Source: Breviolum minutum Mf 1.05b.01 (Eukaryota > Sar > Dinophyceae > Suessiales > Symbiodiniaceae). Taken from it: a stretch of DNA of 64,000 bases. The DNA lies in contig DF239733.1 in assembly GCA_000507305.1 (NCBI GenBank), positions 62,001-126,000 on the forward strand, read 5' to 3'. The notes beneath the pieces are model-generated. The model had not been told where the DNA came from and ran no database searches. It saw only the letters and a program-made list of their open reading frames with translations. A program made the position numbers and the translations under genes. Of this stretch, positions 43,985 to 57,500 are shown one piece after another; the stretch's first letter is position 1, and the number at the start of each line of letters is the position of its first letter.

Positions 43985-44262
43985 TTGTAGGGAATGATCC
44001 CCCCAACGATTTGGGAGTGAACCTTATACATAGTACTTGTCGGAATTGATTCCCCTCCAAATCCGCAACAGCTGGAGACTTTCAGTGTTCCACGGAGAGA
44101 TTACATGGCATATTCCCATCGTTGGCTTCGATTTCATACCCAAACATGAGGTTTTCGGTGGTGGTTTCAAAGATTTTTGATTTTCAACCCGATCTCTGGG
44201 GAAATGATCCAATTTGAAGAGCATATTCTTAAGATGGGTGGTTCAACCACCAAACATGGAAA
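43985..44262. repeat. Family H element (copy H1)
   Basis: GGGGAAATGATCCAATTTGA plus AGAGCATATTCTT..GGGTGGTTCAACCACC near its right end recurs at 47396-47468 and 60221-60296. Confidence 0.65.
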
Positions 44263-44877
44263 ACCCTTGTCATTTTAAGAGCGCATTCGGTTCATACCGT
44301 GAATTTACCTAGGACAACTTGCAGCTCATGGAGGATTCGGAAGAGTTTCTGGGCAAAAAAACATCAAACCCCAACAGGAGAATCCAATTTTTGTGTGAGA
44401 AAAACAGCAGACATGTTTACCATTTGGGAAATGATGTCCCAAATGTTGACAAATCCATTTTGAAATTATAGTCATAGTGAAGGTTGAAACCGCCCCCTAG
44501 CAAGTTTTTGCAGCAAGTTTCAATCTAGTTTCAATGTATTCCATTTCAGCATATGGTTCCTAACAAGGATATCAATGTGCTTGATGTTTTTGAGTTGATA
44601 TCTTGTAACGGACACCCCGTAAATTTCGAGTTGCTTTGATGACGGGTGTCAACCTTTGAGGAAAATGACCCTTGTGATGGTTTTACCACCCAGGGAAGCT
44701 TAAACTCTAGATCGGCAAACCAGAAAAATACAAAAAATACTGTATGGTTTTCTACTGTATGGGGGGGCATCCCACAACAGCTTTCTCTTATGAATATCTT
44801 TTGTTCAGTAGTACTTTTTTGTGTTAATCGACTGGGATTCATGACCTGGAACCTCAACTCGCTTTCTTCTGCCTAAG

Positions 44878-44943
44878 GATCGAGATTTGAAACTTCGCTT
44901 CACAGCCTGTTAAACGGGAAGAAGTGTTTCACATCATTGATAG
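44878..44943 (+). CDS. Module 2 upstream exon
   Basis: SRFETSLHSLLNGKKCFTSL then I, after gcctAAG|G, donor GTAGGG in phase 1. G + AG from the next exon rebuilds Glu. Helical lead-in to the AAA+ fold. Confidence 0.55.
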
Positions 44944-47900
44944 GTAGGGCTGTGGACCTAAATCTTCCTGTTGTTAAGGTTTAGAGACTTCTCATCTTCA
45001 CGCTGAGAAAGACATTGGAAGTGGCAACGCAAGGTTGAAATCCTATATTCTTTTAAATGTGCAAGCTGCATCAAGCTGCACGGATTTGTTTGAAAGCATT
45101 GTATCTTTGTGAGTCTGAAAGTGGTTTGGTCCCAACGCAAGAATTATGCCAGCATGCAACCCAAATATGTTTCGGGAGAACCCAACTAGGGGGACAAGCA
45201 AGCATCATAGCATCATATGACTAGCAGACACGGTGCATATTTGAGGATTGGAAACATGCTGCAAGACACACCCAGCCATATCATTTATTTAAAGCAAAGG
45301 ACTGCAACTTTGGAGTGACCATGCTGGAGTATCTAGAACGCAGTGATTAGCCATATGTATACAGACCTGTTTCGATTTGATTGTGGCATCGTGTTGTGTT
45401 GTATGGCATGCAGAGTCAGCAGTGCAAGCTGTTTTGGAACTAACGTTCGTTACCAGTTGCTTCCTTCAACTATCTTGGCCCAAAGATTCTCTCCAAATTA
45501 CACAAAGCTTGGTCCTTGTCACCGTTAGTCAAAATTTGTTTCACATCTCCATCCCAACATGTTCGAAAGTACAAGTAGTGCTCTACTCTTCTTAGTTCTT
45601 TCAACAAACATCCCCAACACACCTACCAAACAAGGTACCAAGAGAAGAAAACACGAACAACCCAAAGGCCCCTCCGTAAAACTCCGTCAGAACTGGCTTT
45701 TTTTGGCATTCACAAACCTCTCCAAAGGTTGAAGCCGTTGCTGCAGAAGTTGCGAAGCTTGGTGGGTTTGAAGAGCGTGAAGGAGGCGTGAAAGATCTCC
45801 AAACCAAACGTTCGGAATAGGACGATGGTGGGTTTCAAAAATCCCTCAACAAAAAGGGCGGCATTTTTTTGGGGGGGGAAGTTGAGCCCGGCAAGTCGTG
45901 TTGTTGTCTCGCTGGGGAAAAAAAAATGTACCCCAGATTTGAGATCAAAGTTGAGGAGGAAAGAAGGTTGAAGCTCAAAGATACCAAATGTACATTCATG
46001 TACAGCAATTGTGGTTTTGGTAGTTTTGCTTAAACCTATAACTATGGAGGTGTGGTTGAATAAACCATGGAATGTGAGCTATGAAGGTTTTGAAAGCATT
46101 TTGATGTTTCAAAACAGCTTCCAATCGTTGTGAGATTGCAGTCATCAGTGGAAGTCATGGCCCAAACATTCAGTTCTTTTCAAGGTTGTTGGTGTTTGAC
46201 CCACTTGTTGTGACAAATTCACAATTCTTTGACCATGTTTGCTGGTGTGTTACTCAGCATCTTATCATGGCAACAAAGGCCAAACAAAAAATGCCAGTCA
46301 TTCCCAACCACAAAAAAATCACTATCCAATATCCAAATACCGTTCTTCGACTCAGAAACGCTTCTCTCTTTCCAACCCCCAAAAAAAACGCCAAAAAAAG
46401 CATCCCGTTAAAATCATCGACCTCCCGTCCGCAGGCGATGGGTCAACTCTTTGGTTTGGTAAAGTTGAGCTTATGGCGTGAGAGGTTGGGAATGTCCCTT
46501 GGTGATGGTGAGGAATGACAAAGGACCATACATTGACCAAACTAGATTGGAGAAACAACCAACAAAAACAGGATGTTTCTGTTGAATGCGGTTTGATGAG
46601 TACATTTGAAAGATGGTTGCTTTTTGAATGATGTTTTGAGTGTTGAGATGAAAAGATGTGTGTTTTTCCTCTATTAACGGTCTCATGCTTGCAAGACTGC
46701 TACACTTTGCTACATTTATGGGTTATTTGGTTAAATTATAGCGACTTCACAGGACCTGGGCCCCCAAATGGTGGTTTAGTAAGGGAAATTGGACCCCATA
46801 TTTCAGTGCAGGGAAATCTAGATTAGTGAAATATTATAATTTGGCCAGATATACAGATACTCTGCGATAATCTGGCAATTAGCGATGAATGCTCTACCAG
46901 CGGTGGTTGCATCGTAGGATTTTGGCACCATCAACTTAGCTAACTAAATTCCATCCCAGAATCCCCCATGAAATGATTTGGTTACACATCCCGTCTGGCC
47001 CTAAAGACAGAACTTTAGGGATGGCCACCCTTAAAACCAGAGGGTACCATCCTCGACTTAAGCCGATCTACTTGAGCAGCCAATCGACAATCTCAGCGGA
47101 TGTCACGTATTAAATGTGGAGAATGCAAGGCAAAGTTTTGAAACATGGCTTTAATTTGGATTGGTGAATCAGTATAATTTACCCAGAGAAATATCAGTAA
47201 TTTAGATTCCCATGATCTAATAGAATCGGTGAACTACCCTACCGGGAACTAACACATCCCCATCCTCCCGGGTAGTTGGCGAGATGAGTTTCCTTTCCAC
47301 TGGTGGGATATGTGATCGTTCCTTGGATTATACTATAGTTTACCCAGATCTATAAACACTAGGTACTTAGTGGTTTCAAGGATGTTGTTATTTTCACCCT
47401 GACCCTTGGGGAAATGATCCAATTTGACGTGCGCATATTTTTTTCAGATGGGTGGTTCAACCCACCACCTACTAGGATGTTCCAGCGAGTTAGTAACAGG
47501 TTAGGATCAGTGATATCAGTGGGTTCTAATCCCAATATACCCCAAATGTTTAACTATGGTGTATAACTACCCCATTGATTCGATCACCCATTGATCCTGA
47601 TCCTTCCAACGTCCCGGGGACATCCCCTCCGCTGCCAACTGGCAACCTGTAAGGCAAGGCTTGGGAGGTCAAGCCTTCCATATGCGCCACTTAGACAGCA
47701 AGGATGAATCGACAGCAAATTCTGTGGGTAAGAAAAGGGCTACATTTTTGAAAAGGCTTTGGGATGATCCACATCGAATGCAACCTTATTCAACCATTTG
47801 TTGAAGAGATTTTCTGGCACATGTCGTGTTTTTTATTTTTTGGAGATACATGAAGAATTGTTGAAGTCTTTTTTTAGTGAAATGTGGCCCGTGGTTCTTT

Positions 47901-50900
47901 TCTACTTCCCAAAACATGAGAAAGGGTTACAGGGTTATACAACCTACTTTTTAACTCTTCAACCTCTTAGGTGTAGTCATGAAGAATAGGTTTTGTTGAA
48001 GCTTCCACCAGGAAGATGTCTTATTTCATATTATTAACGTGGAATATATTTCCATGATACTGCCAATTAGCTGATCAGGTCATTCATGGGCCTGGGCGAT
48101 ACCTGCAAATCCAGAACTCTCAAGATTTACCGGTAAGATGTCTATTTCTTATTGTATGGAAAACTTTCCATAGACTTTGAGGCTTCACTCTCTTACCTTT
48201 CAGGACAATTCTTTCGAATTTGAACTTTCAAGATCTCCCGATTGTTGAACAAATTTCAGACTTTTGCAGATTTGCTGGATCATTGTCAGGTTTTTGTTGC
48301 CCCTGTTTTGTTTCCCATTGATATCCATTTTTGGCAGATATTTTCCTGAAGTCGCACCGTGTTGGGTCTCATGTTGACATGATGTAAACGTAATCTTCGC
48401 AGCAGAGTTGATTCGCCATGTTTCTATTTGCAAATGATTTTCGCTGGTACCTTTGCAACTTTCATTGCAGATGAGAATATGTAATCATAATCACGATGAC
48501 TGCACAGTTTGACAAGCAAAATAGACAGTCTACAATCACAATCACAACATGGCAGCCAGTCGTCATTATTATGTTTACACTATGGTCTAAAAGTATTTGA
48601 GCAGATGGTCCTCCTAGCCTTAACACAGGGATTCTGACAAAACAATGCGATGTAGAATAGATTTAAGGACACAGCAGGCGCCCTGGGCCACCCTCCTGGG
48701 AACTGTTCAGGAGGGTAAGCTCCCTGGAACCGCTTCTTTGTAGGGTCTATATGTCTATGTAATAATTGACCTTCCACAGCCGCACAATCTTTTTTCAGCT
48801 TTTTGTTCTTGTTGAATGATCAACTTGAGCTATTTTCAAGTTGCAAATTATTACTTTAAGAACTGGACCAATTTGATTTCGAAGCATAGATTTCCAAATC
48901 TTCCAAGCATTTTGTGAAGAGATGCCATGCCGGGCCTCAGCTCAGCGTTTTGCCCGAGGTTTCTTGGGGAATCCTGGTACAGGCAAAACGGTGGTGGCTC
49001 GTATCGTGGGAGAGATGATGGTGCCGAGACTCAAGCTGACTTTGTGTGGAAATGGGAGACTGTAAGAAACGGATGTTTTTTTTAGTTGTTTCCGGCATGA
49101 ACCTTGTCTGTGTGTTTTTATGGTTCTTTCTTAGGTCGACCGATTTGTTTGATCTGAAATGTGATAATTTGACTTTTTGAAATGAAGAAGCAAATCTTAA
49201 ACAGAGTGATACTGTTCATGGAAGAATTCCTGGACCACCTGGGATGCATTTAAACCGTGTAAATGATACTACATAGAATGGGATAAACTACCAACCTCAA
49301 CTGGTTAGCCGGATTTATTCCATCTACAGTATTAAGACTTTACCCGTTGGATGTTTTTGCCTATCTTTTTCTCCTACCTCCAAGGTGAAGATGGGTGTGG
49401 TTGAGATGCCAGCTGAAGTGAAGAAAAGGTTGAAGGAAGAGGCGTGCGCCGTGGCGATTTTCGTGGAAATTTCACCTTGTTGAACTGAAATTATAAATTA
49501 TGTATGCAAATATGACATATACATATATTTATAGATAGAGAGAGAGAGAGAGAGCTCAATTGACCTCTATTCAACCCTCAAAAAGCAAGGCCTTTTCCAG
49601 TCAAAACAAGGGTCATTTGGCGTTCTAGGTATATATGTAGATGATATTAACAATGATAATTATTGTCAGAGGCAGTTTAACATAAAACACTGCAATTAAA
49701 TTTGAGGTATCCAGGATTCATGTTTAAATTCACGAGTGAAGTCTTTGTTTTTGAAATGTCACTGCAACGGCTCAGCAGACCCTGTTGGGTTTGAAACTCT
49801 TGGGACAGACTTCAGATCATTAGAAGATAACTGGTGTGTGAAGTTTTTCACGGTCAAGAAGAGATACTGACTTGAAGAGGATTTACATCTATTATGCGTA
49901 CGTTGACACTGTATATGATATAAATACATATATATATATATATTGGACTTCAGACTTCAGAGATATGGGCAAAGTATGGTTAGTTTAGGCACCCCAACAT
50001 ACCTCCGTTTTGAATTGGGACATTTTCGTAGATATTTTTTCGATGTGGATGTGACTGGTAACGAGGTGGTTCCAACATGTTGGTACATATTGTAGTTGCA
50101 TGAATAAATAGATAAATCTCTCTCTCTCTCTATATATATATATATTGTTTTTCTTTTCAAGGGAACCTCCACCAAATGATCTCCATTTTGGCAAAGTCTA
50201 ATTTTTTCAAATTGAATTCAATCACTCAAAGCCTCATCTCGACCATCGCATTGGATTTTTGATGAATCAGATGCTGCTAGGCCAAGATCGAAAGCATCCG
50301 ACAAGACAGAGAGGTCCGCCACGCAGGGAGCAGTTTTTGTTGTTTCATCTGTGAATCGTAAGCCCTTGGTTGTGGCTGGGTGATGAAGGGATGAAAACCT
50401 ATTCTTGGTTGTAGGAATGAAGAAATCGCCCCACTATGGGAATGCGGTAGAATGAAATGAGTTTTTTCATGGCTCACATGATGGCCCACAGTCATAGTTA
50501 CCACCCATATGACTCCAAATGTATTTTTTCCATTATTTGGGGGTGAGTTTGATGCTAAATGTGTGAGTATATGTAATTCTTCCATACAGATGTAACATGT
50601 TTGGGGATATGGGTGTTGTACCCAAATTAGGTGCCGCTGGTAATTCGTTTCGGGGATTTGTTAAGACTCTATATACCACACCCATTTTTCTTGGGATATT
50701 TTGGGTTGTTGTGGTCCCCTATTTGGGTCGACCTTGCCCTCGCTATGTATAAGAAACTTCCCGAAGCTGGGGCGAAAACACAGCCAAAAGGGGAACCATT
50801 TTTTTAAATACTTCGAATTCCTCTAGGTGAGAGTTTTTGTGATTTTGTTACCGTAAACATGGAATCATTTAATAGAAACATGTGTATTTCTCCCAACATA

Positions 50901-51510
50901 GACTTGGACCAAGCAAACTTCTGACCAGCAAATCTAAGACACGATGGTTCTGGCTGGTTACCAGGTGGACATTCCATTAATCTTCCGCGAAGCTGCTCGA
51001 GTGGATGCTTTTCGTGCAACCATTTGTGTTGGTGGAAGAATACCTCAACCATAAACTGGGATTTTTCTGAATTCGATGTGAAATTGATGTTGGAAACAGT
51101 AACAGCGAAAGGTTGGAACATGGAAACACCGAGTTTCGCCCCCTTTGAAACTTAGACTGTGAATGAAGATGTACTAATAGCCATCCTTATTGAGGATCGA
51201 ATGCAATCATGGGATTTGATATAAAATTTCATCGGCTTTTTTCGGGATCTGAAACGGGAGCGGACAGAAGATCCATGGATTTTTTCAGGCCTTAGATCAT
51301 GGATTCCTTTTAAACCGATGGTGAAACATCAAGGTGGTGGAGATCGGTGGGTATGTTTTGAGCCTGCTGTAGAGTAGACGTATTCCCAAGCAATGAATTA
51401 CCTGTGTTTTTCAGCGGGTTTTTTTTAATTACGTTTTTTGAGGAGGTGGTAAAAGTACCAACCTCAAACCGCCTAATCAGTTCTTTTGATAGGTTCAAAC
51501 CTCACTGAGG

Positions 51511-51543
<33 letters not shown>

Positions 51544-54500
51544 GGATGAGGATGAGGATGATGATGGTGATGTGAGTATTATTTCGTGGGTGAGCAAATG
51601 TGAGAACATGTACCACTGTATCACTTAATTAATGTATCATATGATCGAACAATGATGATCCTGGTGTTTTCTGATTCATTTTCCCTCGTCTAAAACTTGC
51701 CTGCGACATCCACATGTCACCCGAGATTTCAATACCAACATCTTGGGAGGTCAACACGAAGTCCGACATCCTATTGATCCCTACACTGCATGCAAGATAT
51801 TTGCAAGGTACAGGAAATATGCCAGGTTATATCCAAGGTATATGCAAGGTATAACCTCCAGGGAACTAACATGTGAATGTCCTTTTCAATCCAACCCTCT
51901 CAGGACATGGTTGCGCAGTATTTGGGACAGACTGCTCCCAAGGCTCTGACGGTTGTGGCATGCTTAGTGAAGGATTCACAAAATATCCACCCATCCTATG
52001 ATATATCTAAGTTGATTCCAGTAATTCATGAGATTTTGGGATTTGAAATTTGTTGACTTCAGAACTACACAACAGGAGTGCAAATTACTACTAGTCATAG
52101 AGGAAATCCGACGAATTTAAGCCCTAAAAAATCCATGAATTAACCAGTCCAACTCACACTTGCCAGATTCCACTGCAACAAGTCTACTGTTGACCAAAAT
52201 CGTGCACCTGAGATGCATGACACCCTATGAATAAGTACCTTGTTAATGTGTGCAGGGGCTATTCTCCACAACTTCTTTGCAAACCATGTAGTCATTGGAA
52301 TTAACTATACCATTTACAACTCAACTGGTGGCTGTGACCTGATTTTCTTCCATCAAATCACTAAACTTTTCAGGCTGTTCAGGTACCAAAAAACGAGGGT
52401 AGTAGTTCTAGTAGTTAGTAGTGGGCCTTGTTTTTTTGGCTCTTTCATAGGGTATCAAGCGGTTTTTGTTGTGACTTTTCCTCTGGCCAGGTGGAGAAGG
52501 CTGTGTCCGAGGCCATCGGAGGTGTCCTCTTCATCGATGAAGCCTATGCCTTGGTACGTGATGGCAAGGAGAGTGACGAGTGGATGGGATGGGATGGATG
52601 GGATAGTTGGGCTGGAACCGGAACCAGGATGCCAGATTTATGCCAGATTTTTTTTGCCAGGAGTTTTACCATAACATCTTTTTAAAGGGGGGTTTGGGAT
52701 CCCTTACATAACCTTCACTTTCAAAGCTACTGGGAGAAGGCACATTCTAAGGTGGATGTTTAGTGGCTCTTCATTTATCTAGTTTTGTTTGGGTCCTTTA
52801 TACATTTTCTTTTGCCACTTGGGGTTGAAAACAAAGGATTATACAACATGGATGGGGGGAGTTGAAGATCAATCAGAAAACCACATGTTGACATGAGGTT
52901 GGACAAACTATCAAGCTATCAAACTTCCAGTTGAGGTGAACAAGCCGCAAGTCCACAGAAACTCTGATATCGTGCGACCTCACATGATCTGACAGTTTTG
53001 ATACCATAGAATCCATTGGGATAAACAGCAGTGCACATGTGAAACAACTTGTAAGGAAACACAAGCGGTAAACAGAAATTCTGGTTGGTTTTGCTACCTT
53101 TTGTATCCTTTGTCACTGTAGATTCTGAATCTTCCCTATTTCATGGAACTTGCACATGTGCGAATTGGACATGCACATTGCAAAGGTGTCCTGAAGTTTC
53201 CGGCAGGACAGCTTTGGCCAAGAAGCTGTGGATACTTTGATCAAAGAGATGGAGGACAAGCGCAAAAATGTCATCGTCATCTTGGCCGGATATGATCCTT
53301 GACTGATTTTGAACACCTGTCTGAACAAGTGACCCATGGGACCCTTTTTTTGGTCCTATAGCATTCATGCTGTAGATCACCCTTTTTGTAAGACAAAGAT
53401 ATATAATCTGAACAAGTAAATATGGCATGACCAACATATATATATATATATTGATAGATACATGTTTTTTGTGACATACATATGCTTTTACATTTTTTCC
53501 ATAGACCATCCCAAAATCTGCCAATTCACTGCTGTTAATCTTCAATTGTCCTACGTTTCGCACCTTCAGTTGCCTGGTAGCCTCGCCCAAGGGGGCATTT
53601 TCCAACGTTTCAATGGGGTGACCCCCAATCACCAGTTGCAATGAAGGAATTCCTGAATCATATAATATGGTGGCTTGGGTATACGCTATGTCATTATGTT
53701 GGTTGTATGTTGGAATTCTCTTTCTGAAACATAAAAACTTCGAACTGATTCGACTTCTAAGATTTGGTTCATCTTCTCTTCCAGATCCGACTTCGCATGG
53801 ATTTAGGTGAAGCAGCTGGGAAACTTTGGAAAGGGATTCCCCCCAACTTGGAAGGAATAAGCCATCCAAGAATCGATCCATGGATGCTACTGGATTGTCA
53901 ATTTTCTCCCCAAACAGACAACAAGAAAAAACAGCCCCTGAAAAGAGCCATAAGCTGGAAGATAATGCAACCTTAGAGAACAAACGAAAAAATAGACAAA
54001 TTCATCAAGGTGGCTTCCAATCTGTTTAATCAATCCATGTGGGATCCGAAGAACCTGTATGTATGTATTTTCAGATTAGATCGGTATATGCACTGCGGTA
54101 AAAGCAGATGGCCGAGCTTCGTAAGGAGCCATGATAAACGAGTACATGGGAGTTGTGCCATCTACTTTTTCTAGGTGGTATATAATACACTGCAGTATAT
54201 TAATGCTTATTATGGTCATGTCATAATTGTTGCTAGCATTATTGCAACTCTCTATGAATACCATCGAACTGAAACCTTCACCTTGAACCTTCCTTCTGAA
54301 TTTCCCTCCCTTTTTGCGACCAAGGAAACTGAGATGGATACATTCTTTGACTCCAATCCTGGTTTCAAAAGTCGTGTTCCTTTCACCTTCCGCTTTGAGG
54401 AAAAGGGGAGGTTGGTTGCTTTGAGGGAACTGTGGAATTCTGGGGTAAGGTTTTTGTCTTGAAGGAAACTTCCAAAAACCTGCGGTGAAAAAAGAGACAT

Positions 54501-57500
54501 CGCAGAAAGACCAGGATGGATGAATCTGGAGTAACTCTGAGAAGTTTGTGAGGTGAAGTCTTCTAAGATTTGTGAAGATTTCCGAAGATGCAAACCCAAT
54601 TGTTGATTATGTTGATTTGACCTTTTGATCCAAAGATCTTTTTGGGCAAGTTCTAGTTCTGACGTGTTGGTGGGAAGAACCTTCTGTTGCGAACAAACTT
54701 CAAAACACATCTTTAACAGAAAGCCAACAACAAAACAACCAACCCAACCGTTCTTTTGTTTTGTTTTGGTGCGCTCCCTGGGAGTCAGCGGTCTTTGTTT
54801 TATTTTGTTGCTTAAAAGTTTGGTCATGTTTTTGCTTGCCAAGAGATGGAGTCATGGAAGGACTACAGTTGCAGTGAGTTGGGAAAAATTGGAAGTCTTG
54901 TATCTTGGATGAGAGGTTCCTCCACCGGTCCACGGGGTCGGAAAACGAGTTTTGCCGACCTTTGTGTCGAATTTTCGGTGATTTTTGTTTGGCCTTGACG
55001 GGTAGACAGGTAGACTCGGGTAGACACTGAAATTTCTCACTTGAGATGACCATGATTTTTTTACTTACAAATTCTGTCTGAACTGTAATCGAAGTATTTC
55101 AAAGGTCAAAGTCAATGGCAAACCACCTGACAGGTGTTGTACAATTGTTAGTCGATTTTTGAGAGGTTTGTTTCTGTTGAGATCCCTGGGTAAGTTGGAA
55201 TTGCTGGAAACGTTTCGGAAGCGTTGAACGATGCTGTCCATTTCGACCATTGAAGATGAGGTATTTGCTTTTGACTGTTTTTTTTTTGCAATGTTAAGTT
55301 ATATAGACTACAAGGGAAGGGGTTATGTTGTATGATTTGGGGCATCCACCCCCCAAAATAGTCACATCAGGCATTCATTGTCACACATCCACTCCGTTGG
55401 ATAGTTCCAAATGGATATCGAATCAACTCGATAAGGTGCATGGATAGTTGGATCTTATCAACCCAATCTCCAGGGGTTTGGTGATTCTTGTTAAGATGAT
55501 TCCACTTTTGAAAGGAGCCGAAAAAAAGAAGAAAAAACACCAACGGGGGTCATTCAATGGGACCCATGTGGTTTGGGGATGAAATAGTGCATAGGCGTAT
55601 GGTTATTTTGGGGAATTTCCCATGAATCATAGTGCATTGTTTGGGTTGGTGTCATATAATGACCCTTGACCAACAAGACTCACTACCCACGTTGAAGATG
55701 TTGGCCAAGAAAAAGTCAGCGGTTAAAAGCTGAATAAAGGTCACGGTCTTCAGTGGATGATGGGATCCTATGATTCATTCTTGATGCTTGAAATGAATGA
55801 TTTATGCTATCATTTCTATTGAAAAAACTGCGTGTCTAGAATGACCCGGCTCAAAATTCGCGCACCTTCTTTTGGAGATTTCAACATGTTTTGCATGTTT
55901 GCACAGCAAAAGAGTGAGTTTTCGCCACACATGAGGTGCTAAACTCTCAAGGTTTGGCGGTGGCTTCAGAGGCAAATTTTGGAAACATCACAAGTTGGGT
56001 TGGTTGTTTTACAGATGTTTGATTTGAAGTGACATCTAGTTGATTCTGATTGTTGTTGTTGTTGTTGTTGTTGCTGCTGCAGCTTGGCATTCTGTCGAAC
56101 CCTGCAGGCCAGCCCTCGTTTAGAAGATCTCATTGCGTTCGCCAGCGGATGCTGTGACGTTTCTGCAGTTTTGATGGGAAAGATCCTGTGAGCTTAGCTG
56201 CTTAGCTGGTGGGTTTAAATAGGAAGTATATATATAATTATTATATACGTATAATATATATATATATATATTTACACATACATACAGATACATATTTATA
56301 CATATACATGAATATGATACATATATATGTATACTGTATATTTCTGAACATATATATATATATATGTTGGTACACAGTAAACCTTGTTGGAGTCAACAAA
56401 ACATGTTGCAGTTGCTAAGAGGTAGGTTTGCAATGGGCTCATATCAGTCAATATGCAGGGACTGGGCCATGTATTTTGTACCAGGGTGAGATGATTTACT
56501 TGGATTCTCTTTTAGATTTAGGTTGAAAACACAAAGTACTTAAGAAATTATGCTGGTTCATGAGCCCGTACAAACTGTTTGGCTAAAGTTGCAATATCAT
56601 CTCTCTGAAGCAACCAGAATCAACAGGTTCCTGAAAAGCACTGCAGCATCAGGTGGTTTCATATTTCTGGTGGTTGATTCCAGGTTCTACCCATAAAACC
56701 AAAGTAGAAGTTGGAGTCGGTTGGCACTGTTCATGGACCAAATCACCAATTGAGATTTCTTCCATCAACTGTGAAACTGTTGATGGTTCAGAAATTCGGC
56801 TAAGCACTTGGAATGTATAAAGCATGTAAATAATGGGATTTCAACTACCAACCTTATCACAGTTAGCTGGATTTCTGAATCATCAACTGTGATATCTTTA
56901 AGGCTCATTTCAGTGGTCGGAATGGCCAAGGCAACGACGTGGCGGAGGCTGATTGCCATCCTTCCCGCGACAACGGCAACGGACGTACGGTGCGCAACGT
57001 GATCGAGGTGGGAAGTTGTCACAAACGGCGTGAAGGGAAAGAAATCTGTCAAACAAGAGATTTGTATGTAAATTTATGATGGTTGGAGCTATTTTATGTC
57101 GTCAGAATTGATGATGATAATGATACTGTAATGATAATAATAGTAAATAATAGTAGTAATAGGTAATAGTAGTACTTACAGTTATATATATATCTAGATA
57201 CACACACTTACGCATATTTATGTACACGGCACACGGGGGTTATCCAACATAGTGGATACCCCTCAAAAGATCATGGAAGAGATACCCCCCCCTAAAATGA
57301 TAGACTGTACATGTATGGCGCTTTACCCATTGTTATTTTAGGGTATGACTTAGCACTATATATATATAGTTTGGATAATCCCCCATATACTTTGTGAACA
57401 ATCATAACCAGTAAAGTAGCTTTTGCCCCTGATGAGCTGATTTCAGAGAAATCCAGGATGAAGGTGAATCGTTCTAATTCACTCAGATACCGTAGGACTG

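Larger units (their letters stand above)
41571..44877. other. Repeat-rich stretch before module 2
   Basis: Apart from families A, B and H and the CAT array, the sequence is unique AT-rich DNA. I see no exon with splice and frame support. Confidence 0.4.

Noticed and set aside
54252..54842. 196-codon minus-strand frame
   Set aside because: It is antisense to the well-supported arginine-finger exon (54325-54399) and its intron. No independent evidence.
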